A program made the position numbers and the translations under genes. A stretch of DNA of 64,000 nt from a candidate division LCP-89 bacterium (GTDB lineage: Bacteria > Electryoneota > B3-LCP), in contig JALGVT010000009.1 of the NCBI GenBank assembly GCA_025774555.1, forward strand, positions 1 through 64,000. The letters run 5' to 3'. The notes under the pieces were generated by a model. That model saw nothing but the letters and a program-made list of their open reading frames with translations, was not told the DNA's origin and searched no databases. Below, one piece after another: positions 7,534 to 17,490 of the stretch. Every line of letters starts with the position of its first letter. Position 1 is the first letter of the stretch.

Positions 7534-8126
7534 AATCGAGATTAACAGCCTCCTTTATCGGTTCGTCCATGAACCCGACGGAACTACGGCGCAAACCGCT
7601 GCCCGAGGTCATGTTCATGGGGCGCTCAAACGTGGGGAAGTCATCGCTGATCAACTGCCTCGTCAATCATAAAAAGTTAGCCAGAACCAGTGGAACGCCG
7701 GGGAAAACCCGGCTGTTTTACTTCTACGAAATCGAAGATAAATTCCTGTTCGTCGATCCGCCGGGATACGGATATGCAAGGGTTTCACAATCAGTGCGCG
7801 AACGATGGGTTGAGGAGATGGAGAGATATCTTCGCAGGGCTGATATGCTGCTCGGCGTGGTTATGGTGATGGACATTCGCCATGCACCCACGCCTATCGA
7901 CTACGATATGTCGTTATGGATGGCAGAGAGTCATATTCCTACAGTATATGCGCTGAACAAGGCGGATAAGCTGTCCAGAAAAAGACGCATTGAAGCTGTT
8001 AAAAAAGCCCAAAAGGAGCTTTCCTTTGACAGCGCCGGTGAAGTCATCTCTTTTTCTTCACAGACCAGTGAGGGCAGAAACGATCTATGGGAGGCAATCG
8101 AAGGGTGGAAAGAGGATAAACGCTAA
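7530..8126 (+). CDS. engB: Ribosome-biogenesis GTPase EngB/YsxC
   Basis: 198 residues. All G motifs of the TRAFAC EngB family are present: GRSNVGKSS (G1), GTPGKTR (G2), DPPGYGYA (G3, with the family-typical Pro), NKADK (G4) and SFSSQTSEG (G5). EngB assists assembly of the large ribosomal subunit. The start codon overlaps the lon stop by 4 bp (ATGA). After its stop there is a 76-bp gap to the converging glycogen phosphorylase gene. Confidence 0.96.
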   Translation: MKSRLTASFIGSSMNPTELRRKPLPEVMFMGRSNVGKSSLINCLVNHKKLARTSGTPGKTRLFYFYEIEDKFLFVDPPGYGYARVSQSVRERWVEEMERYLRRADMLLGVVMVMDIRHAPTPIDYDMSLWMAESHIPTVYALNKADKLSRKRRIEAVKKAQKELSFDSAGEVISFSSQTSEGRNDLWEAIEGWKEDKR

Positions 8127-8202
8127 GAAAGACAACGTTACCAACAGCCGTCATCAATAAAAACGAAGCGCTTGGTAAATTAGCGGGTAAACAGTCAGTC
8201 GA

Positions 8203-10773
8203 TCAGACGTCAATCCATCGCATCAGCTCGAGTCCAAACTTCTCTAACATATCAGGATGCGACGGCATTACGCGAACCGAGTAACCAAACAGACCGCTCT
8301 CCTCGCAGGGGATAAGCCCGATATAATGGTGGCAGCCGTCCTGGTGTTTGTTATCGCATCCCATGGTCCTGCAGGTGCTGTTAATTATATTCAGATCAGT
8401 ATCCAAAGGTCCGCTATATATCTGGACTACTACATCTTCAGGCTTCAAACCTCCTAAGACAACTTCCGCCTGCACATTAATCTCAACTCCAACTTGCGTC
8501 TCTTTCTGCTCACGCACCGCTTTGACTATTTTTACTTCATCCCAATGCGACTTAATATAGTTTTTCCAGGCGACCAATTCCTTTGTTCTCGCAAATTTAT
8601 CCTCTGAAAGTTTATTCCAGTTCGTGTTAGCGCTCATGTAGAATTTCTCAGTGTATTCCTTGACCATCCGGTTTGTGCTGAACTGTGGTCCGAGTTTTTT
8701 CATGGATGCCTTCATCATGGCTATCCAGTTACGCGGCAGTCCGTCGCTGCTGCGGTCATAGAAAAGTGGAATGACAGAGTTTTCCAGGACATCATAAAGT
8801 CCTTTGCTTTCTACTTCGTCCTGATTGTCTGAATCATCGTAATCTTCTCCCGCTCCGATCGCCCAACCCGTATCAGTGTCGTAGCCTTCGCACCACCAGC
8901 CGTCGAGAATGCTCAGATTCAAGCCCCCATTCGGGATGACCTTCATGCCGCTGGTGCCGCTGGCTTCCATCGGTCGACGCGGATTGTTCAACCAGACGTC
9001 AACTCCTTCAACGAGATAGCGAGCGATGCTGATATCGTAATTTTCAAGAAATACGAAATGCTTACGCATCCCTTCCTGACGCGCATAGTGCACCAACTGC
9101 TTGATGAATTCCTTTCCCTCGGAATCTTTGGGGTGAGCTTTACCTGCAAAGATAAATTGAACCGGTCTTTCGCTATCGTTCACAATCTTCTTCAACCTGT
9201 CGAAATCGCTGAAGAGTAAAGTCGCACGCTTATAAGTTGCAAAACGCCTCGCGAAACCGATAGTTAAGGTATCAGGCATGAGGGTTTCAATGGCATTCTC
9301 AACTTCACGTCTGCCGGCTCCCCTGCGTTTAAACTGATCTACTAACTTTCTGCGTGAGAAGGCGACCAGTCTCTCCCTGCGTCGTTCATGAACCCGCCAG
9401 AGTTCAACATCAGGTATCTTTTCCACTCGTTCCCAGATAGACTGATCGGCGGGTTTGCGATACCAGTTAGGTCCGAGATATCTCAAGAGAAGCTCGGACA
9501 TCTCTTTTGATATCCAGGAATGAGTGTGAATGCCGTTAGTTACATGACCGATTGGCACCTCGTCTAAGGGGACATTGGGCCAGATATAATGCCACATCTT
9601 GCGAGAGACTTCCCCATGTAACTGGCTTACGCCGTTAGAATAAGCAGTCATGCGCAACGCCATCAGCGCCATATTCAAAGACCTGTTTCCGGATTCGGCG
9701 CTCGGTGCGTTCGTCCGCCCGAGACTCATGAACTCATCTCTCGTCAAACCGCAGCTTTCTATATACTTTGAGAGATACTTGTCAACTAAAGCAGGCGGAA
9801 ACTTATCTATGCCCGCTGGAACCGGTGTGTGCGTTGTGAAGATCGTTCCGGCTCGCACGATTTCCATCGCCTCTTCCGTCGATAACTTATCTTTCTGACG
9901 CCGATGTCTGATTCTCTCCAGAGCCATAAATGCGGCATGCCCTTCGTTCATGTGACAGACATGAACATGTTTGTCCATTTTTCTCAAGGCCAACATTCCG
10001 CCCACGCCCAGCACCAATTCCTGCTGAATCCTCATCTCTTGATCGCCGCCATATAATTGGTAGGTGATTCTGCGGTCCTCGTAGCTGTTTTCTGGAGTGT
10101 TGGTATCCAGCAGGTAAAGAGGTATCCGTCCAACCTGTACTCTCCATATACGAGCATATACGGTTCTGTCTGGAAAGGGTACCTCCACCATAATCGGGGA
10201 ACCGTCTTCAGTATTTTCAGGATGAATTGGCAGATTGTAGAACTCGTTGTCCGGGTAGGTCTCCTGCTGCCAGCCGTCAGCATTCAGATACTGTTGGAAA
10301 TAGCCCTTCTGATAGAGCAGCCCCACGCCGACTAATGGTAATCCCAGTTCGCTTGAAGATTTCAGATGATCGCCTGCCAGAATACCTAATCCACCCGAAT
10401 AGATCGGCAAACATTCTGTCAAGCCATACTCCATGGAAAAATAGGCGATTTTAGCATCTGTCATCTTACCGTAAGTGGTTTCAAACCAGGTCGTATCGGT
10501 CAGGTATTGCTGCAAAGCATTATACGTTCTATCAAGGTGCGCGATGAACCCTTCATCCAGAGCCAGTTGATTCAATTTATCCTGTTTTACCTTTCCCAGC
10601 ATTTTCACAGGATTGTGATAGGTCTGAAACCAGAGTTCACGATCTATTCTGCGGAACAATTCGATGCTTTCATGATTCCAGCACCAGAGAAGGTTGTATG
10701 AAAGATCATGAAGTTTAGCGAGTTCTTTGGGAAGTTTAGGTTTGATCTGGAATGTCTGAAACGCTTTCGGCAT
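8203..10773 (-). CDS. glgP: Alpha-glucan (glycogen) phosphorylase, GT35
   Basis: 856 residues from the chosen ATG. It releases glucose-1-phosphate from glycogen or maltodextrin. Family signatures: IAYFSMEYGL near residue 108, SGGLGILAGDHLKSSSELGLPLVGVGLLY (start of a glucan-binding segment), and the pyridoxal-phosphate lysine in MEASGTSGMKVIPNGG. The sequence belongs to the TIGR02094-type phosphorylases rather than the classical E. coli enzyme. The frame stays open 18 nt upstream to a TTG, but GGAGGG lies 6 nt before the ATG at 10773, which is clearly the better start. No other glycogen genes are nearby. Confidence 0.93.
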   Translation of the reverse strand: MPKAFQTFQIKPKLPKELAKLHDLSYNLLWCWNHESIELFRRIDRELWFQTYHNPVKMLGKVKQDKLNQLALDEGFIAHLDRTYNALQQYLTDTTWFETTYGKMTDAKIAYFSMEYGLTECLPIYSGGLGILAGDHLKSSSELGLPLVGVGLLYQKGYFQQYLNADGWQQETYPDNEFYNLPIHPENTEDGSPIMVEVPFPDRTVYARIWRVQVGRIPLYLLDTNTPENSYEDRRITYQLYGGDQEMRIQQELVLGVGGMLALRKMDKHVHVCHMNEGHAAFMALERIRHRRQKDKLSTEEAMEIVRAGTIFTTHTPVPAGIDKFPPALVDKYLSKYIESCGLTRDEFMSLGRTNAPSAESGNRSLNMALMALRMTAYSNGVSQLHGEVSRKMWHYIWPNVPLDEVPIGHVTNGIHTHSWISKEMSELLLRYLGPNWYRKPADQSIWERVEKIPDVELWRVHERRRERLVAFSRRKLVDQFKRRGAGRREVENAIETLMPDTLTIGFARRFATYKRATLLFSDFDRLKKIVNDSERPVQFIFAGKAHPKDSEGKEFIKQLVHYARQEGMRKHFVFLENYDISIARYLVEGVDVWLNNPRRPMEASGTSGMKVIPNGGLNLSILDGWWCEGYDTDTGWAIGAGEDYDDSDNQDEVESKGLYDVLENSVIPLFYDRSSDGLPRNWIAMMKASMKKLGPQFSTNRMVKEYTEKFYMSANTNWNKLSEDKFARTKELVAWKNYIKSHWDEVKIVKAVREQKETQVGVEINVQAEVVLGGLKPEDVVVQIYSGPLDTDLNIINSTCRTMGCDNKHQDGCHHYIGLIPCEESGLFGYSVRVMPSHPDMLEKFGLELMRWIDV

Positions 10774-10999
10774 TAAATCCCTCCATTTCAACTGATAGAA
10801 GAGGCGTCTATCAGAATGAATCCGTTTTCATTAAGCGGGTGTTAGAGATGTTAATATAGCAGAAAATGGTCATTATGTCAAGGATATTCTAATCTCACTG
10901 GGGCTAATACTGAGTTTTATGAGATGTGAAGATGGCAGGGTGATTACGGAATTGCGCGGATAGCAAACTATTATTTTTCAAGCGTGTTATTTAAGGCTC

Positions 11000-13156
11000 T
11001 CACCATCTGATACTATGCGGGAAACCGTAATGTAGATGGCATGAATCGACGGGAACGTCCTTTACCCGGAAGACCTCTTCGATGATGTTGGGACAGAAAT
11101 CACGGGCTATTTCCATGGATTCTTCGCAAATTTCAACTTTGACTACACCGGGCGGCATGACAAAATCGGCAACTTCCCAGTTTAAAGTGTCATAAGCGGC
11201 AACCATAAACGACGCCCAGATCGGCAGCGCGGCGCGAGCACCGGATTCGCCATTACCGAGACTGATCGCAGGATCGTCCAGTCCCACCCATACTCCCGCG
11301 CACAATTGAGGCGTAAAACCGACGAACCAGGCGTCCGAATAGTCATTAGTCGTTCCAGTCTTGCCGGCAGCAGGTCGGCGGAATCCATATTTCCATCTCG
11401 CAGATCCTCCGGTTCCCTCATCCATCACACTCCGGAACAAGTCCGTCATTATGTAGGCAGTCTCTTCAGACAGGGCAACTCTTCGTTGTACATTTTTCTC
11501 GTACAATACGTCTCCGCTCCTGTTGGCAATGCGCATAATGCTGAAGGGTTCACACAAAACGCCTCTGTTGGCGAAGGCAGAATACGCCGCCGTTATCTCA
11601 ATCGGCAGCACTCCGCTGGAACCTAATGCTATGGCATCGACAGCATCGAGACGGGTTGTGATGCCCAACTGGCGGGCGTAGCGAATTACGTCGCGGGGAT
11701 GGACAATCTCCTGGACCAGCCTGACTGCAACTAGATTCAATGATTTCTTCAAGGCATAACGAAGCGTCGTCAAACCCCCGCGGCTGCCATCATAGTTAGG
11801 CGGCGTCCATCTCGATCCGTCGGGCATGTGAACCACGACGTCCTGATTAAGGAGGCGATAGGTCGGAGGATAGCCATTATCTATTGCCGCGGTATAAGAG
11901 AATGCTTTAAACACTGATCCCGGCTGACGTATCGCCTGCACAGCGCGATTGAATTTGGATTCCTCAAAATTGCGTCCGCCAACCAGAGCGAGGATTCTGC
12001 CGGTATTGGGATCCAAGGCAATGAATGCAACCTGCACTCTGGATTGATCGGCGAAAATGGAATCAATACGTGTGGAATCCGCCAGGAGTTCCTGACGCTC
12101 TTCTGAAGACATATCGGAATATTTATCCGCAATCAGTTTCGGCGCGACATTTGTTCGGAACTCGTCGAAAAATTTAACTTGAAGTGTATCAAGATGTCCA
12201 TGAACCGCTTGTTCAGCGCAAGTCTGGAGACGACTATCCAGTGTTGTATAAACGGTCAGACCATCTTTATAATAATCGAATCCGACTTCTTCACCCAGCT
12301 TTTCAAGCTGGATACGGACCATTTCAGTGTAGTAGAGAGCTATATCGCCTGAATCGGGTTTTCCCTCGCGTTGAACTTCAATAGGCTCTGCCGCAGCATG
12401 CTGGTACTGAGCCTTGGTGACATAACCACTGTCACGCAGGAAACTCAGGATTAGATTTCTGCGCCTCTTCCCCGCTTCAGGCTTCCTGAATGGGGAATAG
12501 TGCGCCGGCGCTTTTAGCTGCGCCACAATCAGCGCGGATTCTGTGAGCGTCAATTCTGAAGCAGGTTTAGAGAAGAACCTCTGAGAAACCGCCTCAATGC
12601 CGTATGCCCCATGCCCGAAATATGCCTGTGTCAGATACATCTCCAGAATCTCGCGCTTGGAATAAGTGCGCTCGATCTGCAGAGCGGTCAGAGCTTCTTT
12701 TAACTTCCTCGCTATCGTCTGTTCAGCGCTCAGGTAGAGATTACGCGCCAGCTGCTGTGTGATGGTTGAAGCGCCCTGACGAATGGACATCGTTGTGACA
12801 TTAATCAGCGCGGCGCGGGCGATCCTCGGCAGATTCATCCCCCAATGGTCGAAGAATTTGCGGTCTTCTGTCTGGATTATGCACTGGATCAAGTCTTCGG
12901 GAAGATCATCCAGGGGGATATAGATCCTCCGCTGGGTGTACAGTTCCTTAATCAGTTTTCCATCGGCGGAAAGTATATTGGTGGTCAGACGCGGATCGTA
13001 ATGCTCCAATTGTTCCAGGGAGGGGAGATCGCGTGACAGGAACGCCAGATACACTCCGATTGCGGTGAGAAAAATCAGAGATACCAGACCGAGAATTGTG
13101 AACAACCTAAGAGTTTTCTTAAGAGTTCCGGTAAAGAAGGATTGTTGTTGGCTCAT
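11000..13156 (-). CDS. Class A penicillin-binding protein 1A
   Basis: 718 residues, bifunctional peptidoglycan synthase. One N-terminal transmembrane anchor (about 17-40) is followed by the GT51 glycosyltransferase domain (EDRKFFDHWG and GASTITQQLARNL around 95-140) and a transpeptidase domain with RQPGSVFKAF (SxxK), KKSLNLVAVR (SxN) and GKTGTTND (KTG). It polymerises and cross-links glycan strands in the periplasm. No PASTA or OB-fold insertions beyond the usual PBP1A linker were recognised. Monocistronic by spacing: 206 bp to the start of glgP and 144 bp to the next gene upstream. Confidence 0.93.
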   Translation of the reverse strand: MSQQQSFFTGTLKKTLRLFTILGLVSLIFLTAIGVYLAFLSRDLPSLEQLEHYDPRLTTNILSADGKLIKELYTQRRIYIPLDDLPEDLIQCIIQTEDRKFFDHWGMNLPRIARAALINVTTMSIRQGASTITQQLARNLYLSAEQTIARKLKEALTALQIERTYSKREILEMYLTQAYFGHGAYGIEAVSQRFFSKPASELTLTESALIVAQLKAPAHYSPFRKPEAGKRRRNLILSFLRDSGYVTKAQYQHAAAEPIEVQREGKPDSGDIALYYTEMVRIQLEKLGEEVGFDYYKDGLTVYTTLDSRLQTCAEQAVHGHLDTLQVKFFDEFRTNVAPKLIADKYSDMSSEERQELLADSTRIDSIFADQSRVQVAFIALDPNTGRILALVGGRNFEESKFNRAVQAIRQPGSVFKAFSYTAAIDNGYPPTYRLLNQDVVVHMPDGSRWTPPNYDGSRGGLTTLRYALKKSLNLVAVRLVQEIVHPRDVIRYARQLGITTRLDAVDAIALGSSGVLPIEITAAYSAFANRGVLCEPFSIMRIANRSGDVLYEKNVQRRVALSEETAYIMTDLFRSVMDEGTGGSARWKYGFRRPAAGKTGTTNDYSDAWFVGFTPQLCAGVWVGLDDPAISLGNGESGARAALPIWASFMVAAYDTLNWEVADFVMPPGVVKVEICEESMEIARDFCPNIIEEVFRVKDVPVDSCHLHYGFPHSIRW

Positions 13157-13300
13157 TTATAGAATCACTTCGTTGACTTTCTGCTGGATTACACTCGGCA
13201 ACGCAAGGTTGTGTTTCATTACAATATAAAATAAAAAAGGAAATAGTAAAGAATAAAAGGTAAAAAAAAGCTGCGGAAGCGCTGCTCATAATGGATAAGA

Positions 13301-14068
13301 TTACTGCGTATATCCTGATCTAATATCATTTTCAGAACACTCCAGGAATGGAAAATTCCAATACAGTAGTTTTAACTCGTTTTCGTCATAGGTTGCATAC
13401 GAGAAGTACTTGATCCAATCGCCGGTATTAAGATAGATGCCATTTCCCAATTGTCTAATTACCGGTTCATGATTATGTCCAAACAGTACGTAATCATTAC
13501 CTTCAGCGATACGTTCCTCAGCGGATTCTAAATAAGCCCAGCCATCAATATCCCAGCGGCGGCGGCTGTAGTTTCTGCTGGTATGGCTGGAAGTATGAGC
13601 CATATCCTGCCCCAGGTCGGGGTGAATTAAGGAGAACAATCTCTGATTGGTTTTGCTGCGGAAAACCCGCTTAATAATGCGATATCCCCAATCTGCCGGC
13701 GCTAAACCATCGCCGTGCGTCAGATAGAAGCTCTTTCCGTTGACTTCAAAGCGGTGATCGTTCAGATGGGTGTGAACGCCGATCTCAGTACGCAGGAATT
13801 CACCAAGAGCAAAATCATGATTGCCGGCGAGGAAGTGAATTTCTACGCCGCGTAGAACAAGTTCATGCAGTTTGTAAAGCACCCGGAAATGACGCTTCAG
13901 GATCACATGCTTCCATTCAAACCAGAAATCGAACAGATCCCCCAGGATGAAGAGCTTTTCGAGTTCCGGTTTATAGTGATCTAAACAATCGAAGAGATTC
14001 TTTTTGCGCTTATCTTGATCTTCGTAAGACCCCACTCCAATGTGCGCGTCGGAAAGAAATAGATACAT
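13301..14068 (-). CDS. UDP-2,3-diacylglucosamine diphosphatase LpxH-like metallophosphoesterase
   Basis: 255 residues. Calcineurin-like metal site: LSDAHIGVGS, GDLFDFWFEW, AGNHDF, LTHGDGL and FGHNHEP in order. The FDFWFEW tract and length fit the LpxH/YbbF branch, which hydrolyses UDP-2,3-diacylglucosamine in lipid A synthesis at the inner membrane. A Bacteroidota-type UDP-diacylglucosamine hydrolase is the closest idea; another phosphoesterase role cannot be excluded. It lies 11 bp after cobO and is likely the last gene of the Fe-S cluster operon. Confidence 0.82.
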   Translation of the reverse strand: MYLFLSDAHIGVGSYEDQDKRKKNLFDCLDHYKPELEKLFILGDLFDFWFEWKHVILKRHFRVLYKLHELVLRGVEIHFLAGNHDFALGEFLRTEIGVHTHLNDHRFEVNGKSFYLTHGDGLAPADWGYRIIKRVFRSKTNQRLFSLIHPDLGQDMAHTSSHTSRNYSRRRWDIDGWAYLESAEERIAEGNDYVLFGHNHEPVIRQLGNGIYLNTGDWIKYFSYATYDENELKLLYWNFPFLECSENDIRSGYTQ

Positions 14069-14079
14069 AAATGACTATC

Positions 14080-14610
14080 CTAACTTTCGATCCCCTTGCG
14101 TGCAGGCACGCCGATTTGATAATAGTGCTTGATCTCCCGCATCTCTGTTACCAGGTCAGCTCGCTCTATGATATCGTCAGTGGCTCGCCTGCCGGTTAGA
14201 ATCAATTCCATTTTTTCAGGGCGTTTATCAATCAAGTCGAGAATTTCCTCTTGTGCTACCAGCTCGAACCACTGTGCAACCAGAATTTCATCAAGGATCA
14301 GTATATCCACATCATTGTCTTGTATGGTCTTGCGAGCATATTCCAATCCATCGTGCGCCTGCTGTCGGTCTTTATCTGTTACTTCTTCCTTGCGGATGCA
14401 TTTTAAGCCGCCGGTCTGGATGATTTCGATTTCGTCAGGGAAGCGTTCAAATGCTTTTAACTCACTGTAGCTCTGCCCTTTCATGAACTGAATGATGCGC
14501 ACTTTTAATCCAGCTCCCGCGGCGCGCAGCGCCAGCCCGAAAGCGGCGGTGGTTTTCCCCTTGCCATCACCGGTATATACCTGAACGCAGCCTTTTTTCA
14601 GTCCGCTCAT
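14080..14610 (-). CDS. cobO: Corrinoid adenosyltransferase, CobO/BtuR type
   Basis: 176 residues. It transfers the adenosyl group of ATP to Co(I) corrinoids. P-loop GDGKGKTTAAFG near residue 14, RIIQFMKG, DILILDEI (Walker B-like) and ELILTGRRA are diagnostic of the CobA/CobO/BtuR fold. No other cobalamin synthesis genes occur here, so it probably serves salvage, and a B12-binding radical SAM protein is encoded at 52904-54340. The start overlaps the stop of the upstream scaffold gene by 4 bp. Confidence 0.93.
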   Translation of the reverse strand: MSGLKKGCVQVYTGDGKGKTTAAFGLALRAAGAGLKVRIIQFMKGQSYSELKAFERFPDEIEIIQTGGLKCIRKEEVTDKDRQQAHDGLEYARKTIQDNDVDILILDEILVAQWFELVAQEEILDLIDKRPEKMELILTGRRATDDIIERADLVTEMREIKHYYQIGVPARKGIES

Positions 14611-14978
14611 TTCCCCTCACTCAGTTTTGCGACCACAGTGCGCAGCGCTTCTGCGGCTAAATCCATGCTGTGCTGTTTCTTTTCGGGAACGCCGCCCAGG
14701 GATTCTGCGATTACACCACCGGTGATTTCAGCGGCGTCATGCAGAGACATCCCCGGCGCCAATTCAGACATTTTGGAACAGGCGGCGATAGTGCCGGAAC
14801 AACCGCGAGTCTGATAGGCAACACGCGTTATCCTGCCTTCATCCCGTATCAAGAATATTCGCACTTTATCGAAACAACCCTGTCCTGTATAATGGACGTC
14901 CGCAACCGCATCAGCTTCGTCAATTTCACCGATGTTTCTTGGATTAGAAAAATGCTTCATGTATTCTTTTGAGTACAT
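14607..14978 (-). CDS. IscU/NifU-N-like scaffold protein with one ligand Cys replaced
   Basis: 123 residues, single IscU-fold domain. Compared with the NifU just upstream, the first ligand Cys is present (GQGCFD, Cys-x-Asp kept), the second is present (TRGCSGTIAAC), but the third position reads KKQHSMDLA where NifU has KMHCSVLA, so Cys is Ser. It may act as a carrier, assemble clusters with another ligand, or have a divergent role. It follows nifU by 3 bp and overlaps cobO. Confidence 0.82.
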   Translation of the reverse strand: MYSKEYMKHFSNPRNIGEIDEADAVADVHYTGQGCFDKVRIFLIRDEGRITRVAYQTRGCSGTIAACSKMSELAPGMSLHDAAEITGGVIAESLGGVPEKKQHSMDLAAEALRTVVAKLSEGK

Positions 14979-14981
14979 CCG

Positions 14982-15659
14982 CTATACGCCATTATTATCT
15001 TTTATTTCAAACTTCTGGCGGTCCAGAATACGAACGACAACTTCTTCCAGACACTTCATAGATTCGATCGTTTCGGTGATTTCATCCCTGATGTTCTCGG
15101 CGTACATATCTTCGGTATCACCGAGGTTGACTTCGATAAAAACTTTGGCTCCGTCTATTTTGATGAAGTTGATCATCCCCATACTTATAATGTTCTTGCC
15201 AGTCTGAGGATTGATCACATGCTTCAGAAGTTTTTTAATGGTTGTTACATTGCACTGGATCTCTTCTTCTTCAGCCAGACCGTTGTTGATCTCCCACTGC
15301 TTGATAGCCGCCTTCAATCCGTTGACGGCAAGAACGGAGCAGTGCATCTTGGTTGCGGGAAGACCACCGAGCTTTTCGGAAATGATCTTTGCATTGAAGT
15401 TTTTCACCTCTTCGACCGGCTTGCCTTTAGCTAAAACAGTCGCCATCGAAGCGGTTGAAATATTTGAAGCGCAACCGTAGGAGCGGAATCTCACGTCCTC
15501 TATAACGTGCGATTCAGGATCAACTTTCAGCGTGAAAGTCAACATATCTCCGCACGCCGGAGATCCTTCCGTCGCAGCTGCATCAGCATTTTCGATTTCG
15601 CCGACATTCTGCGGATTGGTGAAATGCTCGATTACCGTTGGGGAATACTTGATCGCCAT
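14982..15659 (-). CDS. nifU: NifU-type Fe-S scaffold fused to a MIP18/DUF59-like domain
   Basis: 225 residues. Residues 1-about 130 form an IscU-like scaffold with the three ligand cysteines in ACGD, GCASN and KMHCSVLA. Residues about 140-215 (TIKKLLKHVINPQTGKNI ... INFIKIDG) align with the N-terminal MIP18-like domain of the Mrp protein at 19151-20230 rather than with a canonical CXXC Nfu domain. Clusters are built here with sulfur from the cysteine desulfurase encoded 49 bp upstream. The domain pairing is unusual. The fold of the C-terminal part is inferred from sequence similarity to its operon neighbour. Confidence 0.85.
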   Translation of the reverse strand: MAIKYSPTVIEHFTNPQNVGEIENADAAATEGSPACGDMLTFTLKVDPESHVIEDVRFRSYGCASNISTASMATVLAKGKPVEEVKNFNAKIISEKLGGLPATKMHCSVLAVNGLKAAIKQWEINNGLAEEEEIQCNVTTIKKLLKHVINPQTGKNIISMGMINFIKIDGAKVFIEVNLGDTEDMYAENIRDEITETIESMKCLEEVVVRILDRQKFEIKDNNGV

Positions 15660-15708
15660 GGATACTCCAGGTCTTCAGTTTAGAATTGTGATTGATATTT
15701 ACGTTCTA

Positions 15709-16935
15709 TCAGAATTCGCTTTTCTTTTTCTTGTAGAAAGTCTTTCCCGCGCCCTCTTTTTCAGAATGTTCAGCGGGGATAAAAGCGGACATAGCTCGCA
15801 GTTGATCCACTACCTGTTTTACATGTTCGACAGCCGGTTCAACCTCATCTAATGAATTCAATTTTGAGAATGAGAAGCGGATGGATCCGTGCGCTTCTTC
15901 ATGCACCAGCCCGATGGCAGTCAGGACGTTCGACGGCGCCAGCGCGATGGACGAACAGGCAGACCCTGAAGAGACATAAACGCCGCGCATGGAAAGATGC
16001 ATCAGGATAGCTTCACCTTCGATATAAAGGAAGGTGATATTGGCGTTGGATGGCATACGTTTGTCGCCCCGGGGACCATTGAGATGCGTATGCGGGATTT
16101 CCAGGAGCTTTTCAATCAGGCGATCCCGGATTTCGATCATATAAGCGTTGTCCTTATCACGATTGGCACAGCCGATTTTTGCCGCCTCCTCCATTCCCAC
16201 AATAGCCGGGACGTTTTCGGTGCCGGGACGGCGGTTGTTTTCCTGTGGACCGCCTTCCATCAGCCGGTCGAACCTCACACCTTTCCTGACATATAACGCC
16301 CCCACGCCTTTAGGTCCGTGCATTTTATGTGCGTTTATCGAAATCAGATCGACCGGAATGTCATTGACGTCGATGGGCACCTTGGTGAAACTCTGAGCGG
16401 CATCAGTATGAAAAAGCACCCCGTTTTCTCTGCAAACTTCGCCCAGAGCTTTAATATCCTGAATGGTTCCGATGACGTGGTTGCCATGTACGATGCTGGC
16501 TAAGAGTGTCTCTGGTCTGATCGCCTTCTTCAGATCGTCAGGATCGACGAAACCCTCTTTATCCACGTCGAGAAAAGTTACCTCGAAGCCCTCTTTTACC
16601 AGACGTTTCATTACGTTTAAAACCGCATGGTGTTCAACTTTGCTGGTAATCAGGTGATGTTTATTTTTAGGCGCTGCCTGGGTCAATCCAAAGAGCGCTA
16701 AATTATTCGATTCCGTGGCGCTGCCCGTAAAGAGCAGTTCATCCGACTGTGCTCCGATCAGACCCGTCAAAGTTGCTCTCGCGTCGTTGACGGCTTCTTC
16801 AGCGTCCAGACCGTATTGATGCAGTGAAGCCGGATTGCCATATTGTTCCATGAAATACGGCTTCATCGCAGCGAAGACCGGTTCGATCATTGCAGTGCTG
16901 TCATTATTATCGAAATAGATTGGTTTTTCTGACAT
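15709..16935 (-). CDS. nifS: Cysteine desulfurase NifS/IscS
   Basis: 408 residues. Class V PLP aminotransferase; converts cysteine to alanine and passes the persulfide sulfur to the scaffold. PLP lysine in ISINAHKMHGPKGVGALYVR, active-site cysteine in YVSSGSACSS, and N-terminal YFDNNDSTAM. A basic tail (KTFYKKKKSEF) extends beyond the usual end. It precedes nifU in the same orientation, the classic NIF arrangement. A second desulfurase is encoded at 22893-24023. Confidence 0.94.
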   Translation of the reverse strand: MSEKPIYFDNNDSTAMIEPVFAAMKPYFMEQYGNPASLHQYGLDAEEAVNDARATLTGLIGAQSDELLFTGSATESNNLALFGLTQAAPKNKHHLITSKVEHHAVLNVMKRLVKEGFEVTFLDVDKEGFVDPDDLKKAIRPETLLASIVHGNHVIGTIQDIKALGEVCRENGVLFHTDAAQSFTKVPIDVNDIPVDLISINAHKMHGPKGVGALYVRKGVRFDRLMEGGPQENNRRPGTENVPAIVGMEEAAKIGCANRDKDNAYMIEIRDRLIEKLLEIPHTHLNGPRGDKRMPSNANITFLYIEGEAILMHLSMRGVYVSSGSACSSIALAPSNVLTAIGLVHEEAHGSIRFSFSKLNSLDEVEPAVEHVKQVVDQLRAMSAFIPAEHSEKEGAGKTFYKKKKSEF

Positions 16936-16962
16936 ATTTTCTCCGATACTCCATCCTTACTT

Positions 16963-17490
16963 TCATCTTATTGAAAATTTACACCCGCAGTAGTTCTGCC
17001 GGTAGATGCCAAATTCATGGCTCAGTTGGACGGAACGTTTAAATCCGTCCTTTTTCTTGAAGTTCGATTCCAAATAATCCAGTCCGTATTCTTCAGCGAT
17101 TCTCTTGCCGATGGAATTGATCAGAGCGGCGTTTTTATGCGGGCTGGTCGTGAACACACTGCCGATGGTGTCATATCCTTCTTCTTTTGCTCGTCTCGCG
17201 GTTCTTTGGAGGCGATAGGTGAAGCAGATCGTGCAGCGCTCGCCGCCTTCGGGGTCCTCTTCGTGTCCTGAAACCTCATCAAACCACTTTTCAGGATCAT
17301 ACTTTCCAATGATAGCTTCAGCTCCAAAATGATCAACCACTTTCCTGAAGGCTTCCAACCGTTTGTTGTATTCCTCTTCAGGGTGGACGTTGGGATTGTC
17401 AAAAAAGAGACAAAGCCGCTCTATTTCGGGTATTCTCTCCAGAGCGACTGTTACGTCTGGTCCACAGCAGACGTGCAGCAGGAGCTTCAT
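16963..17490 (-). CDS. queH: Epoxyqueuosine reductase QueH
   Basis: 175 residues. QueH reduces epoxyqueuosine to queuosine in tRNA and is the non-homologous alternative to the cobalamin-dependent QueG. The family cysteines are present: HVCCGPD at the N terminus, ERCTICF in the middle and YCGCKFS at the C terminus, which bind an Fe-S cluster and a metal. Its start codon overlaps the stop of the small upstream gene by one base. Placement in an Fe-S supply operon fits its cofactor need. Confidence 0.92.
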   Translation of the reverse strand: MKLLLHVCCGPDVTVALERIPEIERLCLFFDNPNVHPEEEYNKRLEAFRKVVDHFGAEAIIGKYDPEKWFDEVSGHEEDPEGGERCTICFTYRLQRTARRAKEEGYDTIGSVFTTSPHKNAALINSIGKRIAEEYGLDYLESNFKKKDGFKRSVQLSHEFGIYRQNYCGCKFSIR

